From Paraspadella gotoi (lineage: Eukaryota; Chaetognatha), in assembly GCA_051294375.1 (NCBI GenBank), contig CM119269.1:6396541-6460540 (forward strand): 64,000 bases of DNA, written 5' to 3'. Positions 37,771 through 48,301 of the stretch are shown piece by piece. Numbering within the stretch: position 1 is the stretch's first letter; every line of letters begins with the position of its first letter. The position numbers and the translations under genes are program-made. Under the pieces are notes generated by a model. It searched no databases, was not told the origin of the DNA, and saw only the letters and a list, made by a program, of their open reading frames with translations.

Positions 37771-39297
37771 GTTTTCGACGAATCAGCAGCGGCAGCAGCA
37801 GAGACAGCCAAGAAAAAAAGAAAGAAATCAAAAAAGGCAGCAGCAGAAGCAGCAGGAGAAAGAGAGAAAAAGCCTTCTGGCAGACTCGTTTTTTTCCCGA
37901 TGAATCAGCACTGGGAAAAAGGGAGAGAGATAGCTACATATAATTAAAGAGAAAAATCAGTTAATTAATTAATAATTAATTAATCAGTCAATTTATCAAT
38001 CAATTATTTATTCAATCAATCATTTATTTCTATTAATTAATTATTTAATCAATCAATTCATTTATCTATTATTTGATTATTCAATCAATCAATCAAGTCA
38101 ATCGTTATCGGCATTATTCTCATCGTCGTCATTGCTTTTGTCATGGTTATTGACGAAAATACCTAAAACAAACATTTCAAATCAAATTAATTAACTAATT
38201 GCCTAATTAATTGCTCATGAGTGGATGGGGCAAGACCTGTGTGGGTAGGGGAAAGTGTGTGATTGAACAGGAAAACAATTTCGATGGAATCGTTTGAGTG
38301 GAAATGAGTTTAAATGGAAAAAACAAAAAAATTGATTATGCTTCTTTTTCCTTTTATATTAAATGTATTGCAGGATGTATTATAAAATTAATTATAAATA
38401 TATATAATATAGAATCAATTAATCGATAATTAATTAATCAGTCAATTAATCCGTCCATCCGTCCCACCTTAGCAAAAAGCTCCAATAACTCGTGATTGGC
38501 TGGTTGGATTGGAATTAAATTTTGTGTGTGGTAGGACAGTGTGAGATGAAGCTGGATATAAAGTTTCGATGGAATCGTGCGAGTGGAAATGAGTTTAAAT
38601 GAAAAAATATGAGTCACATTTACTCTGAATCTTTTTATTTATTTTAACCCATGATAGATTGAGATGAATTTTGTGAGCCGGTAGGAAAGTGTGAGAAGAA
38701 GCCAGATATAAAGTTTTGACGGAATTGTGCAAGTGGAAATGAGTTTAAATGGAATTAATGATTACTAATAAATGTTTTAATTAATTAATTAATTAATTAA
38801 TGTGAAAAAATGATGCAATTTAAAAAAAATTATGCAAGTTGAAAAAATGATGCAAGTTGAAAAAATGATGCAAGTTGAAAGAATGATGAAAGTTGAAAAA
38901 ATGATGCAAATTTGAAAAATGATTGCAAATTGAAAAAATGATGCAAGAAATGATAAAAATTGATGCAAGTTAAAAAAATCTAAAAGCAATCGTCGCGAAT
39001 TGCATAAAAAAGAGAGCAGAGAAGAGAGAGAAAGAGACATAAAATAAAATATAATTAATTATTATTAATTAATTAAAAATTTATTAATTAATAAATTAAT
39101 AATAATTATTTATTAATAATTAATAATTAATTAATAATTAATTAATTAATTAATTTAAAATTAATTAATTATTTAATAATAATTATTTAATAATAATTAA
39201 TTAATAATTAATAATTAATTAATAATTAATTAATTAAAAAATAATTAATTAATTAATTATCGTAGGCAGATCCGACATTGTTTGCTCAAACTTGTTT
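36746..39297 (-). mobile_element. Hairpin-end element, copy 5 (most complete, 2.55 kb)
   Basis: The left terminus is a near-perfect hairpin (AGTCGGATCTGC, TTATCA loop, GCAGATCCCGACT). The right terminus is GGCAGATCCGACATTG followed by CTCAAACTTGTTT. From the hairpin inward: GTCGGTCCGCCCCCTC, ATTATGATAAATTATGCAAAA, a GTCC microsatellite (36894-36925), then core units whose GTGGAAATGAGTTTAAATGG motif recurs at about 37042, 37198, 37393, 38298, 38583 and 38733. These are followed by 17-bp minisatellite and TTAATTAA-rich DNA. No coding capacity. A terminal hairpin, short subterminal inverted repeats, GTCY microsatellite and reiterated core are the combination described for DINE/HINE/pearl elements; the assignment is by architecture, not by sequence search. 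Confidence 0.75.
38815..38975 (+). repeat. 17-bp AAAATGATGCAAGTTGA minisatellite
   Basis: About nine imperfect units near the 5' side of element copy 5. Confidence 0.88.
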
Positions 39298-39397
39298 CCT
39301 CTATAATTCACTTTGTCGGTCTGTCAGTTCGCCCCTCGATCTTGTTGGGAATTAACTTAAATCATGTCATAACATTAAATTATGATAAATTATTCAA

Positions 39398-40010
39398 AAC
39401 AAGTTTGAGCAAAAAATGTTGGATCTGCCCACGATCATTATCAGTAATTAATTAATTAATTAATTAATTTAGAATTAAATAAATAATAATTAATTAGTTA
39501 ATTGATCCCAAATGTTTGTTTTAGGTCTTTTCGTCACTAACCACAACAAAAGCAATGACGACGAAGAGAATAATGCCGATAATGATTGACTTAATTGATT
39601 GACTGATTATTTAATTATTGATTAATTTTTTGACTAATTGATTAATTAACTGATTAATTATTTGATTAATTAATACATCTTGCATTCACATTTAATATAA
39701 AAAGAAAAAGGAGCATAATCAATTAGTGAAACAGTGTTTTTGTTATTTCCTTTTCATTTCCACTTGGACGATTCCATCGAAACTTCACATCCAGCTCAAT
39801 CACACACTTCCCTACCCACAAACAAAATTTCATTCCAATCCATCCATCCAATCACGAGTAATTGTTGTTTTTTTGCTAAGGTGGGACGGACAGACAGACA
39901 GACGGACGGACATGATATAAGTGAGTGCTCGACAAGATTGAGGGGGGCGGACCGACGGACCGACAAAGTGAATTATAGAGTCGGGATCTGCTGATAAGCA
40001 GATCCCGACT
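39398..40010 (+). mobile_element. Hairpin-end element, copy 6 (short, 613 bp)
   Basis: AACAAGTTTGAGC at the left and a complete hairpin at 39979-40010 (AGTCGGGATCTGC, TGATAA, GCAGATCCCGACT). One core unit plus short GACGGACAGACA microsatellite. The smallest copy with both termini, so useful for defining minimal ends. A 100-bp fragment of the hairpin-proximal region of another copy (39298-39397) lies between copies 5 and 6. Confidence 0.78.
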
Positions 40011-40994
40011 AAAAACTAAGTTTAAAACGTATGAGTTAGTTAGGCGCACTGTCTACGAAATTATTCAAACAAACTTTAAGTTTAACAAAGAAACAAAATT
40101 TACATAGTACCTAGTTTTACTTATTTTAATCAACGGATAATCGAAACTCGCTCACCTTTGGTCCCGATGGACGGCTGCTGATTGACGGGTGCTGATGGAC
40201 GACTCGCGCATCCCGCCGTCCCTCTGACGGCGAACAAAAGACTCAGAAAACGAAGACAAATTTGAAGAGCGATGTTCATTTTTTTACAGCGTGGGAGGAG
40301 AGACACTTGGGATATTTTTCTGAATTTTTTTTTTTAAATCTGAAAAAAAGGGCAGCGCGACTTAGAAGTGAGGTAGAGCGAGCGTCAGGGGACTAAAATT
40401 AGAGTCTCGGTACATTTTATGTTTTGTTAAAGAAAAGGTTCGATTTTGACATTTCAAAAACATTTGTGCGGAATAATACGGAGATGGTATTAGTAGCAAT
40501 TATAGGAAAATATTTCATTTTGAACTAACCATAAGAATATTCTCGTTCATGCAGGTTGACGAAGCTGACTCTAAATCTGTGGACAGTTTAAGAATCACCC
40601 GTTATCGATTTTGTGGGAAATGTCTGGTACCAAATTCGTGATTGGGTTCTATGAAAACGATCCCGATTTTTTCCAAAGTCTGTTCACAGTTTTTGTTAGT
40701 TGTGACTGCAGTGAATTCCCAAAAGCGTCGACGTTCACAATTTCCAAAAAAGTGGTTTGGTGAGGCAAGTATCCATTTTCCAAATCTCCGCTCACATCAG
40801 TTATCACATCAGTTATCACATCAGTTCTCACATCAGTTATCACATCAGTGGACGATTCTAAGATTATTCACATCAAAATCTATTACCGTATGACATCCAC
40901 CAGCTCGTGGTCGACTTCTGGAAGCAATAACAACCAAGTCTTGTGGTCGATTCGTGATCCGAGTCTGTGGATTCGGGGTCCTCAAAATTCACAC
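40011..40994. other. Unique spacer, no gene seen
   Basis: Non-repetitive apart from a four- to five-fold CACATCAGTTAT repeat (about 40793-40850). No recognised exon; frames here do not match a family I know. Confidence 0.4.
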
Positions 40995-41797
40995 ATGAAA
41001 TCCGCGTCCGTGGAAAATACGTGGTCTGGCGCAGCCGATCCGCATACTGCTGGGCTACGCGGGCGAGGATTTTGAAGACGTCTGATACGATGTGACCGAC
41101 GGTCCCAAATTCAGTCCCGCCGCTTGGACGAAGGAAAAGTTCAACCTTGGTCAAGATTTCCTGAATCTGCCTTATTACAAGAACGACGACGTGGTGCTGA
41201 CCCAAAGCTGCGCCATTTTGCATCACTTGATTCAAAAATACGATACGTTGGGCAAGACTGATGCGGAGAAGGACTGGTCAGTGAAGGGAGGGTTGAGCTG
41301 TTAGGGTATACACAATACACAATTACTAATTGTAAAATTTAAAATATATATTTATTTTATTAATGAATTTATCAATGGAAATTGTTTTAATTCCCCCCAG
41401 CTGCGACCTTGCTGCAGAGCAGATAATCGATTTCTGCTCTGGTTGGGTCCGACTTTGCTACAGCTCCGGCAAAGGGGATTTCTCGGAAGAGGCGACCAAG
41501 TACGCGGAAGCACTCAAGAAGTTGGAGCCTTTTGAGAAGTTCCTCGGCCACCATCCCTGGATGGCAAGAGAGAGCATGACTTGGGCCAACTTTATTTTCT
41601 TCAAGATGTTCGACGTCCATCAACTCTTTAAACCCAGATGCCTGGATGCGTTTCCAAAGCTGAAGGCTTACCATCAACGCATGTTGGACGAGCCCAAGAT
41701 GAAAGCCTTCATGGAGTCTGACAAGTTCTTTGTGGGTCCGAGCAATGGCAAGATGGCCAGGTTTGGCGGTCAACACCCCATCTCGCCCTTTACTTGA
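40995..41797 (+). pseudogene. GST Mu-class pseudogene, inverted copy C
   Basis: Opposite orientation to copies A and B. A start-like ATG (40995) is followed by a 5-base shortening before TGG that removes the catalytic Tyr7 and shifts the frame. Further on, GTC TGA (41083-41085) replaces the GTC CGA arginine codon. From 41092 the frame is open to a conserved intron (41277-41400, 124 bp, GTCAGTG...CCCCCCAG). Exon 2 (41401-41797) is fully open with many substitutions (for example WMARESMTWANF for WMAGESITWADF). Homology continues past the stop to about 42338, covering the 3' flank and the edge of the GA tract. With no Tyr7, a frameshift and a nonsense codon it cannot make a normal enzyme. Unlike copy A, the differences are mostly substitutions, so this is genuine decay. 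Confidence 0.87.
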
Positions 41798-42338
41798 TCG
41801 CTTGTCTTCAGGCAGTCAACACCCGATGGAACCTTTTTTGCTTGATTGTTTCAAAATCGGAAGAATAAGTCTGAGTTTAAAAATTTGAATTTTTAAGGAG
41901 ATGTTTTGTACAATTAACTTTTGAAAATAATAAATGAAATAAATATGTTTTAACTAATTTTGTGTTTACATTGAAAATTGAATGACAATGTAGTAACCAT
42001 ACAAAAATTTGAATTATAATATTTAAAAAATAAAATGTAATAAAATAAAAAAGAAATGAAACAAATAGAGAAAGAAGGAAATTATAACTCAGCTTGGCAG
42101 CTTTTTTTTATTTACTTTTTACTTACTTTTCCATCATATTCGGGAAAAACCAGTCTTGCTCCAAATTTTCAAATAAAGCAGCAATCATCATGTTCAAATG
42201 TACGATGTAGTATTGATTCACAGTACCTGCTCGCTCGAACAATTTTAAAAACTTGTCTTTTAATTTCCTTTCCTTCTTTTTTACTGCTTTGACCTTTCCT
42301 GTCCTTTTCCTCTCTCTCTCTCTCGGTCTCTCTCTCTT

Positions 42339-42937
42339 AAGTGTGGGTGTTAAATATGTGGATTAACTAACTAAAAAATCCTAATGCCCAGTGAAACATA
42401 TCGTCACATAATGAAATATCTTGTCACATCATGTCATATTGTGTCACATCATGTCACAATTGATATTTTTGTGTTTGTTAATCCCCATTTTTAACCCCCG
42501 CACTAAAAAGCCCCAGCCTTCCCGATATTTTTTGTAGATACAAAAAATATTATTTGTGACACGGTATGGGCGCCACTGGGTGTCACAGATCCCTTAGAGA
42601 ATCTCTTGGTCAGTGGGCACCACACTGTGTCACAAAGAAGAAAAATTGTCTTTGTATCTAAAGAAAAATATTGGGAAGGCTGGGGCTTTTAAGTGCAGGG
42701 GTTAAATATGGGGATTAAGAAACAATAAAATATTATTTGTGACACGGTGTGGGCGCCACTGGGTGTCACAGATACCTTAGAAAATCTCTTGGTCAGTGGG
42801 CGCCACACTGTGTCACAAAGAAGAAAAATTGTCTTTGTATCTAAATAAAAATATGGGGAAGGCTGGGGCTTTTAAGTGCGGGGGTTAAATATGGGGATTA
42901 AGAAACAAAAAAAATATTATTTGTGACATGGTGTGGG
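42339..42937 (+). mobile_element. Palindromic element with 183-bp tandem units
   Basis: The block GTTAATCCCC...CCCCGCAC...AGCCCCAGCCTTCCC (42478-42527) is the inverted form of GGGAAGGCTGGGGCTTTTAAG...GGGGTTAA (42672-42720 and 42855-42901). Between them an inner inverted repeat pairs TTGTGACACGGT-TGGGCGCCAC with GTGG(C/G)GCCACACTGTGTCACAA. The unit TATTATTTGTGAC recurs at 42548, 42731 and 42915, i.e. every 183-184 bp. A degenerate arm starts at 42339, directly against the GST copy C duplication. No ORF; likely a foldback/MITE-type element that expanded in tandem. Confidence 0.78.
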
Positions 42938-43612
42938 CGTTCTGCTATGATGAAAAAAAAGTCCCTAATAATGTTTTTCTTTAGCTTTTTATTAACAAAT
43001 TAATTAACGATTAACGGTCATTTAGGCCGCAGAAAGCGTGCCCAGGGTCGTATCCGTAGATTCATTCATTCATTCTCTCTCTCTCCAAGGTAGAATGGAT
43101 ATGGTGAGTCGTTGAGCTTCACCATGGCACTTAGTGTTGGATTTCCAGCGGCATATCCCGACTTTATTCGAATATCCAAAAAATGGGAATTTTTTTGCTT
43201 CAAATTGATAATCGCAGGGATCCGGGCTGAAGGGTGAAAGAGCAATAAAAAATTTTTCAATTAGTTCATTGGGTTGTTGCACTCAAGCTTTTAAATATTT
43301 AATATATAAAATATATAATAAATGACAGAATTTGTTTTTAAATTTTATTTTTAAGAACGGATTCCTATAAAGCTTAAAAAGTTAAATAAAAGTTAGTACT
43401 ATAATTTTTTTAAATTTGGACTATAAATTGGTTAAAAATAGAAAAAAAAAACATAAAAAATCATCATCATCATTATCATTGGCTGAATTTTATGGTCTTT
43501 TAAAATTTTAATCAATAAAACATAAAATTTTAAAAATTTGTAATAATAACCTTTATCTAACTTTTAAAGCTCAATCAGAATCTATTAAAAAAAATGAAAA
43601 CAAAATTTTAAA
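42938..43612 (+). repeat. Segmental duplication, right copy part 1 (empty sites)
   Basis: Paralogue of 28018-28883. Lacks the short element (empty site near 43297) and lacks hairpin element copy 3 (empty site near 43590-43610). Confidence 0.88.
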
Positions 43613-44707
43613 CTTTATATAGTAATGAAATACATTTTAAATGCTTCCGTGTGCTTATCAATAAGACACATTTTAAAAATTATTTTTATTTTCATATTCT
43701 CTAACAGTCATTTGACAATTATCTATTTGAGAGAACTTCCAGTTTTCAACCTGTTCTGGCCTATAGCTATAGCTCACCTCTGAAGTACATACAACATTCC
43801 GGTGCTTGATTTGCAATTCACAAAGTAATGGTTGATGTAAAAATTTCGACTGCCAGAAATGATAAAGGTATTAAAAGAGAAATGGCCAGAAAACTTGATC
43901 GGAAATCATTAATTACTTTGAGTGTCCTTTCATGCTCCAGGAATCATATTGAACAGGTAAGGTAACGTCGGGACCAGCGTCCCTCACCAACACTCTAAGT
44001 CAAACCAGTTGATGGCGTCGCTCCCCGTCCCGTTGAAGATGATGTTCACGGCCGGTTTGTAGATTGAGTCAACCTTTTTCCATAACGTGAAGCGAACCTA
44101 TATCACGTAAATCGAGATTTTTCATTTGGTTTCTAAAAGAACAAGAATTCTAGAGTGTTGCGCCAAAGTAACTTTCTTTCAAATTTATTTTCGGGTAATT
44201 ATGTCATTACCGTTTCCTACACTGCATCAGAATACTATCTTCTATTCTTTATATAATTTTTTTTTTAAAACAAAGGGTAGCAGTCGCTAAGATTAGAACT
44301 GTGTCAGCATTATTATTAATAAAAAAAAACATGTCAATTAATAAAAACAAGGGCTAACAAATCTGACCTTTCCTCCATTCGCAAATGTTTTTTTCCAGTT
44401 AGCAAAGGCATCGTGGTCGATAAAACTGCCTGTCGGGTCATAGGACATTCCCAATCCCGGTTCGCCCTTGCTTGCCGCTAATTAATTTTTAAAAAAAAAT
44501 CAGAGTAAAGGTATTATATATCTCTTTTTCTTTTCTTATGTCGTTTACTGTTTTACTCTCTGTCCAAATATCTAGACCTTATTATGCAATTTTTTAAGTA
44601 AAGTACCTTTTAAAATGATTCTAAAAATTAAAGCCTATTCAAGTATTCATTCACCCAAGATTTTGTTATATATGTGCACTCCGCTTCCAGATTCAACCTT
44701 CGCCACG
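43605..44707 (+). repeat. Segmental duplication, right copy part 2
   Basis: Paralogue of 31775-33146, contiguous here with part 1. Lacks short element copy 3 near 43717. Confidence 0.88.
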
Positions 44708-44754
44708 AGACGTCCGAACTTGTTTGACAAGGGAGTCGACGCATCGCAACTCAT
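43774..44754 (-). CDS. Multi-exon gene for an unnamed invertebrate extracellular-type domain
   Basis: Four exons on the minus strand with GT-AG borders. A: 44754-44655 (acceptor TTTTCCAG; FGRLVAKVESGSGVHIYNK). B: 44477-44368 (GLGMSYDPTGSFIDHDAF, ending ANGGK). C: 44097-43917 (VRFTLWKKVDSIYKPAVN, then FNGTGSDAINWFDL, later DVTLPVQYDSWSMKGHS). D: 43849-43774 (RNFYINHYFVNCKSSTGM, stop TGA). A to B joins in phase 1, B to C in phase 0 and C to D in phase 2, all giving continuous protein. The pattern GSDxxNWF, then VRDAGPDVT, YDSWSxxGHS, RNFYI and a Cys resembles, from memory, uncharacterised secreted proteins of molluscs and arthropods; I cannot name the family. Exon C has a 4-base deletion near 43995 relative to the paralogue, shifting the frame there. 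Exon D may instead splice at AG/GTGAGC, and the 5' end with any signal peptide is not found. Confidence 0.68.
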
Positions 44755-44999
44755 CTGGAAAATCAACTCACTTTAGAGTTTGCGGCCACAAACTCGTTCC
44801 TTCTGCAGTTGTATCGTTAACTCCATCGGCTCATTCATTACTATGGTTACACATTTATCAACAAATTTAAAAGTGATATAACTTTCTTTTTCGTTGCGTT
44901 TTTTGTATTAAACTAAAAGAGAAAAAAATGTTTGCAAACAATGGGTTTTTATTTCAAAATAACGGACATGTTTTGACCAATTATTTTTCGTCTTTACTC

Positions 45000-45225
45000 A
45001 TTGAGGCTCATTGAGTAAAGCCATCAGCTCATGACCACGAGGTACCGGGTTCAATCCCAACCTGGTACCTACCCTGCGGGAAGAGTGAGGACGGCCGTAA
45101 GCCGCCTTGGGGGCGTGGCAAACCCTCAAGCCTGGTTCCAAGCCCAGGACCCGTTCCATGTCTGCTAGAGGGGGTTATAGAAGTTACGGATAGTCATCTT
45201 CAGCCCACTTAGCGCCTTATCCACA
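45000..45225 (+). mobile_element. tRNA-derived SINE
   Basis: A typical B box (GGGTTCAATCCC, 45047-45058) follows an A-box-like segment in GTAAAGCCATCAGCTCATGA, then a non-tRNA body (GGAAGAGTGAGGACGGCC, GGCGTGGCAAACCCTC) about 160 bp long. No other copy was noticed in the window. Confidence 0.6.
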
Positions 45226-46600
45226 AAAACATTTTAAATCTCAAACACATTGAAAAAGAAACAATCAAATGTCTAATATAGTAAAATAGGTAATCTTACA
45301 TTTTTTCATAGTAAAATCCGTTGTGAACTAAAACCATTTTGCCTCAATACATATAACAACGAAAAAAGAAAGGTTATTACCACTAAGTGAAAGACTTTAA
45401 AAAATTGAAACAAGTCTAATTAAAATTTCACTTGTTATTTGTTACCAAAAAAGATTGTTTAAAATTATTCTAACAATGAATTACATGTCTAAATAAAGTA
45501 TTTTTATAAGTAATAACAAATGTAAAATTTCTAAAGGAAGGAAGGCGATGTGCACTCGAAACCGAAAGCGATCCGGGCCAAAAAAAGTAGGGATTGCACC
45601 CGAAAACGGGAGCGGGAGGGGTCTTGGGAAGCGCCGGATTGGCAGCGGCGAAAAATCGATCGCTTCCACATCTCTGGTTTGCGAACATATAAACTTTGTT
45701 TTCTCTTCAATACCGAATTATATCCGTAAATTATGACATTAAATCATTTGAAGTTACATATGATCGTTTCTCACCGTCGATTCCGTTCCTTCTGGACTGT
45801 CGAGCAAGTAGTATTGTCCTATCGGGAATCACATAACACAATTTCATAATCAATTTCATAAGACAAAAAATAAGAATCTCTTCCTTATAGATGTGTGAGC
45901 AAAGTTAGTTAAAGTTGAACGTTTCATCTAAAAGATAGGTCAGACAACCTACCCAGTTCCTACCCAGTAATGAAGTAAAAATACAGTCAGATTCACAGTT
46001 CCGAATTGATTATTTAAACAGGCTGTAAATTGGTTAATCTCATCTTAATTTCGACTATGAACTATTTTTCGTTGTCGTCATTCGTTAATCAAGATTCGGT
46101 TCGTTCACACTTCACAATTCACTCTTCACACTTAACACTTCACTCTTCACCTTGTGGTTTTGGAACGGGACATGTCAATTTAGCTCCGAGCACTGGAAAA
46201 CATAAATTTTATTTGAGTGAACAAACAAGGATATTTAGACGTGAAATAGAATGATTAAGGAGTACAAAAATATTTTGCTTGTATGGTTTTTTCAGTTTTT
46301 TTCGGCGAATCCGAAACTGTTCTTAAAATTATAAAAATATGATTTTGAAATTTTATGATTTATAAGGATATTACCATAAAAAAAATTCAATTAATGAATT
46401 GTTATGCAAATTTTTTTGGAAAAAGGGCTTAATTATTTTTTATTACATATACAAAGGCAGCAAAAAATATTGTTCCATCCCTCTATCTTTTCATCACTCA
46501 TTGAACCATTATGTTAAAGAGTTTATAAAAATTTTTATCTGAATTGAGCCAAATATCTGAATTTAAGGTTTTATTTAGTGACCCCAATAATTCGGTTTAA
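45226..46600. other. Unique AT-rich DNA, no supported gene
   Basis: Includes a short non-repetitive frame at 45548-45736 (basic, Gly/Lys/Arg-rich) and a CACTTCAC/TTCACTC repeat at about 46104-46155. No family recognised. Confidence 0.4.
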
Positions 46601-46608
46601 AGCCTCTA

Positions 46609-47015
46609 ATTGGTTGAATTTTATACTTTGAATTTGAATATCTGGTCTCTCATTGGTTAATGATAACTAGTAGATGTTTTGATTGTATTCTCATTGTGTG
46701 TAAATCCTTTATTTTTTTGTGTTTTGGTTTAGGGAGACGAATAATTTATTTGCAACAAAAATTGTATTCTCAAAATGTGAACTCTCCTCTCATTGGTTGT
46801 TATAATTTTGTCCTTGTATATAAAAGGATAGTAAATTCTTAATATTTGGGAGAATCCTCTGAGGTATTAAATGATATTTATAAAATTATTTGAATATGTT
46901 AATTAATTTTAAGTTTTTATGTAGCTTTGAGCTGCTGCATCTTGGCTCTGCCACTTATCTTTATCATGCTGCTGCTCGTCTCTCAATGATTATTTGATAT
47001 TGGATACTTAATAAA
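46609..47015 (+). promoter_or_regulatory. Promoter-like block: three inverted CCAAT boxes, TATA, AATAAA
   Basis: ATTGG (inverted CCAAT) at 46609, 46652 and 46792, the last about 20 bp before TATATAAAAGG (46818). AATAAA follows at 47010-47015, about 190 bp after the TATA box. The spacing resembles an LTR (promoter and poly-A signal close together) or a Pol II promoter without an identified gene. No primer site or LTR partner was found. Confidence 0.35.
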
Positions 47016-47019
47016 GTTT

Positions 47020-47865
47020 CTAATCTACTTTTATCTCTTGGTATCTGGATTGAGTTCATATTAAGTCGAGATTAAGCACTGCTCAAACAATGTTCTCATC
47101 TGAAACAGAGAAAAACCCTACATGGAATCTCTTACAAATTATATGAAATCAATATAGAATGGATATTTAGGAGATAAGGTTAAGAGATTTTGATCTGGAA
47201 TTAGAGATTAAAGTTATTACTTTTGGCTAAGCTTTAGGATTAGGCCAAGTATTTTATAAAATATTATGATTAAGGTTAAATATTAGAGTTAAAACTAAGT
47301 TAAAGGATTGGGAATAGAATAGGGGCACTCTCGGAAAATAGTGACGGGATTGGCCTTTCATTAATTCTCACCTCTGAAGAGGAAGGGCGACAACAACAAA
47401 ATGCCAAGTAGAAACTTCCTTTTTTTTTCTTTTCAAAAAAAATTAAAAGCAAAAAAAAAAAAAAAATATTCCCAGTATTTATATTTCCCAGAATGCTTAA
47501 ATGTTGATTTTTTACTCCTTTGTTTACGTTTAATAATCTATTGACGATCGTGGCGGTGTGTGGAAGATAATGGGCTCGACGGCCGTGGATTCGATATCGG
47601 CGTCTTTCTTTGCCCTGTGGCGGTATATTCACACCGCCTCACGTCTCTGGGGGTCGGAATCTCCCAAAGCCAACAGTGAGATGCCCCATCCCAATGGGCA
47701 TCACAGACAACCCGGCTGTTGCAATAGCCCTCGTTTTTCGAGAGAAAGAACGCGACGATTATAAAGACGATGAAGAAACGTGAACTCGGGGGGGGGGGAG
47801 AAATCCTGATTATTTTTGAAATGTTAAGTATTTTGAGAGGCAGTTTGCCTCCGACGTCGTACGAT
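47020..47865. other. Unique DNA, no supported gene
   Basis: GATTAAG-like AT-rich sequence to 47310, then a mixed-composition patch (47560-47765) with a 68-codon forward frame starting MWKIMGSTAVDS; no family or splice support. Confidence 0.35.
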
Positions 47866-47870
47866 TTTAA

Positions 47871-48240
47871 TAGGGGTGGCCTATCTCAGTAAGTTGGGTC
47901 AAAAATTTTAATTGAGCACCTGCTCAAACAAAAATTTATACATTTAAAAAAAAAAATTAAGATGGACAAAAAAATTTTAATGACTCCATAGTCTATACCC
48001 TATATATTAATTTTTTAATATTTATTTATATATAGGAATGGCAAAAATTTTTTTTTTGGGTTTTTATTTCTAAGATCGGATTCAGGGAGCTTGCAAAAAG
48101 TTGTTTACACAAAGTATAATTCTTTTTTTGATATTCTTTATCTGGCGATATCTCTGCGATGCAAAACCGCGAAATTCCGCCACTAAACCTCGTCCAGGTT
48201 CTGATTCCCAGACCATCATGATTTTTCACAGATTTCTTTC

Positions 48241-48301
<61 letters not shown>

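Larger units (their letters stand above)
36264..39250 (+). repeat. Second direct duplication, copy Y (cleaner)
   Basis: Counterpart of 33205-36238 with fewer indels, running on into sequence that completes the hairpin element. Confidence 0.85.

Noticed and set aside
42403-42465. Possible CRISPR-like spaced repeats (CACATCATGTCA)
   Set aside because: Units are contiguous variants without distinct spacers, and the window is clearly eukaryotic.
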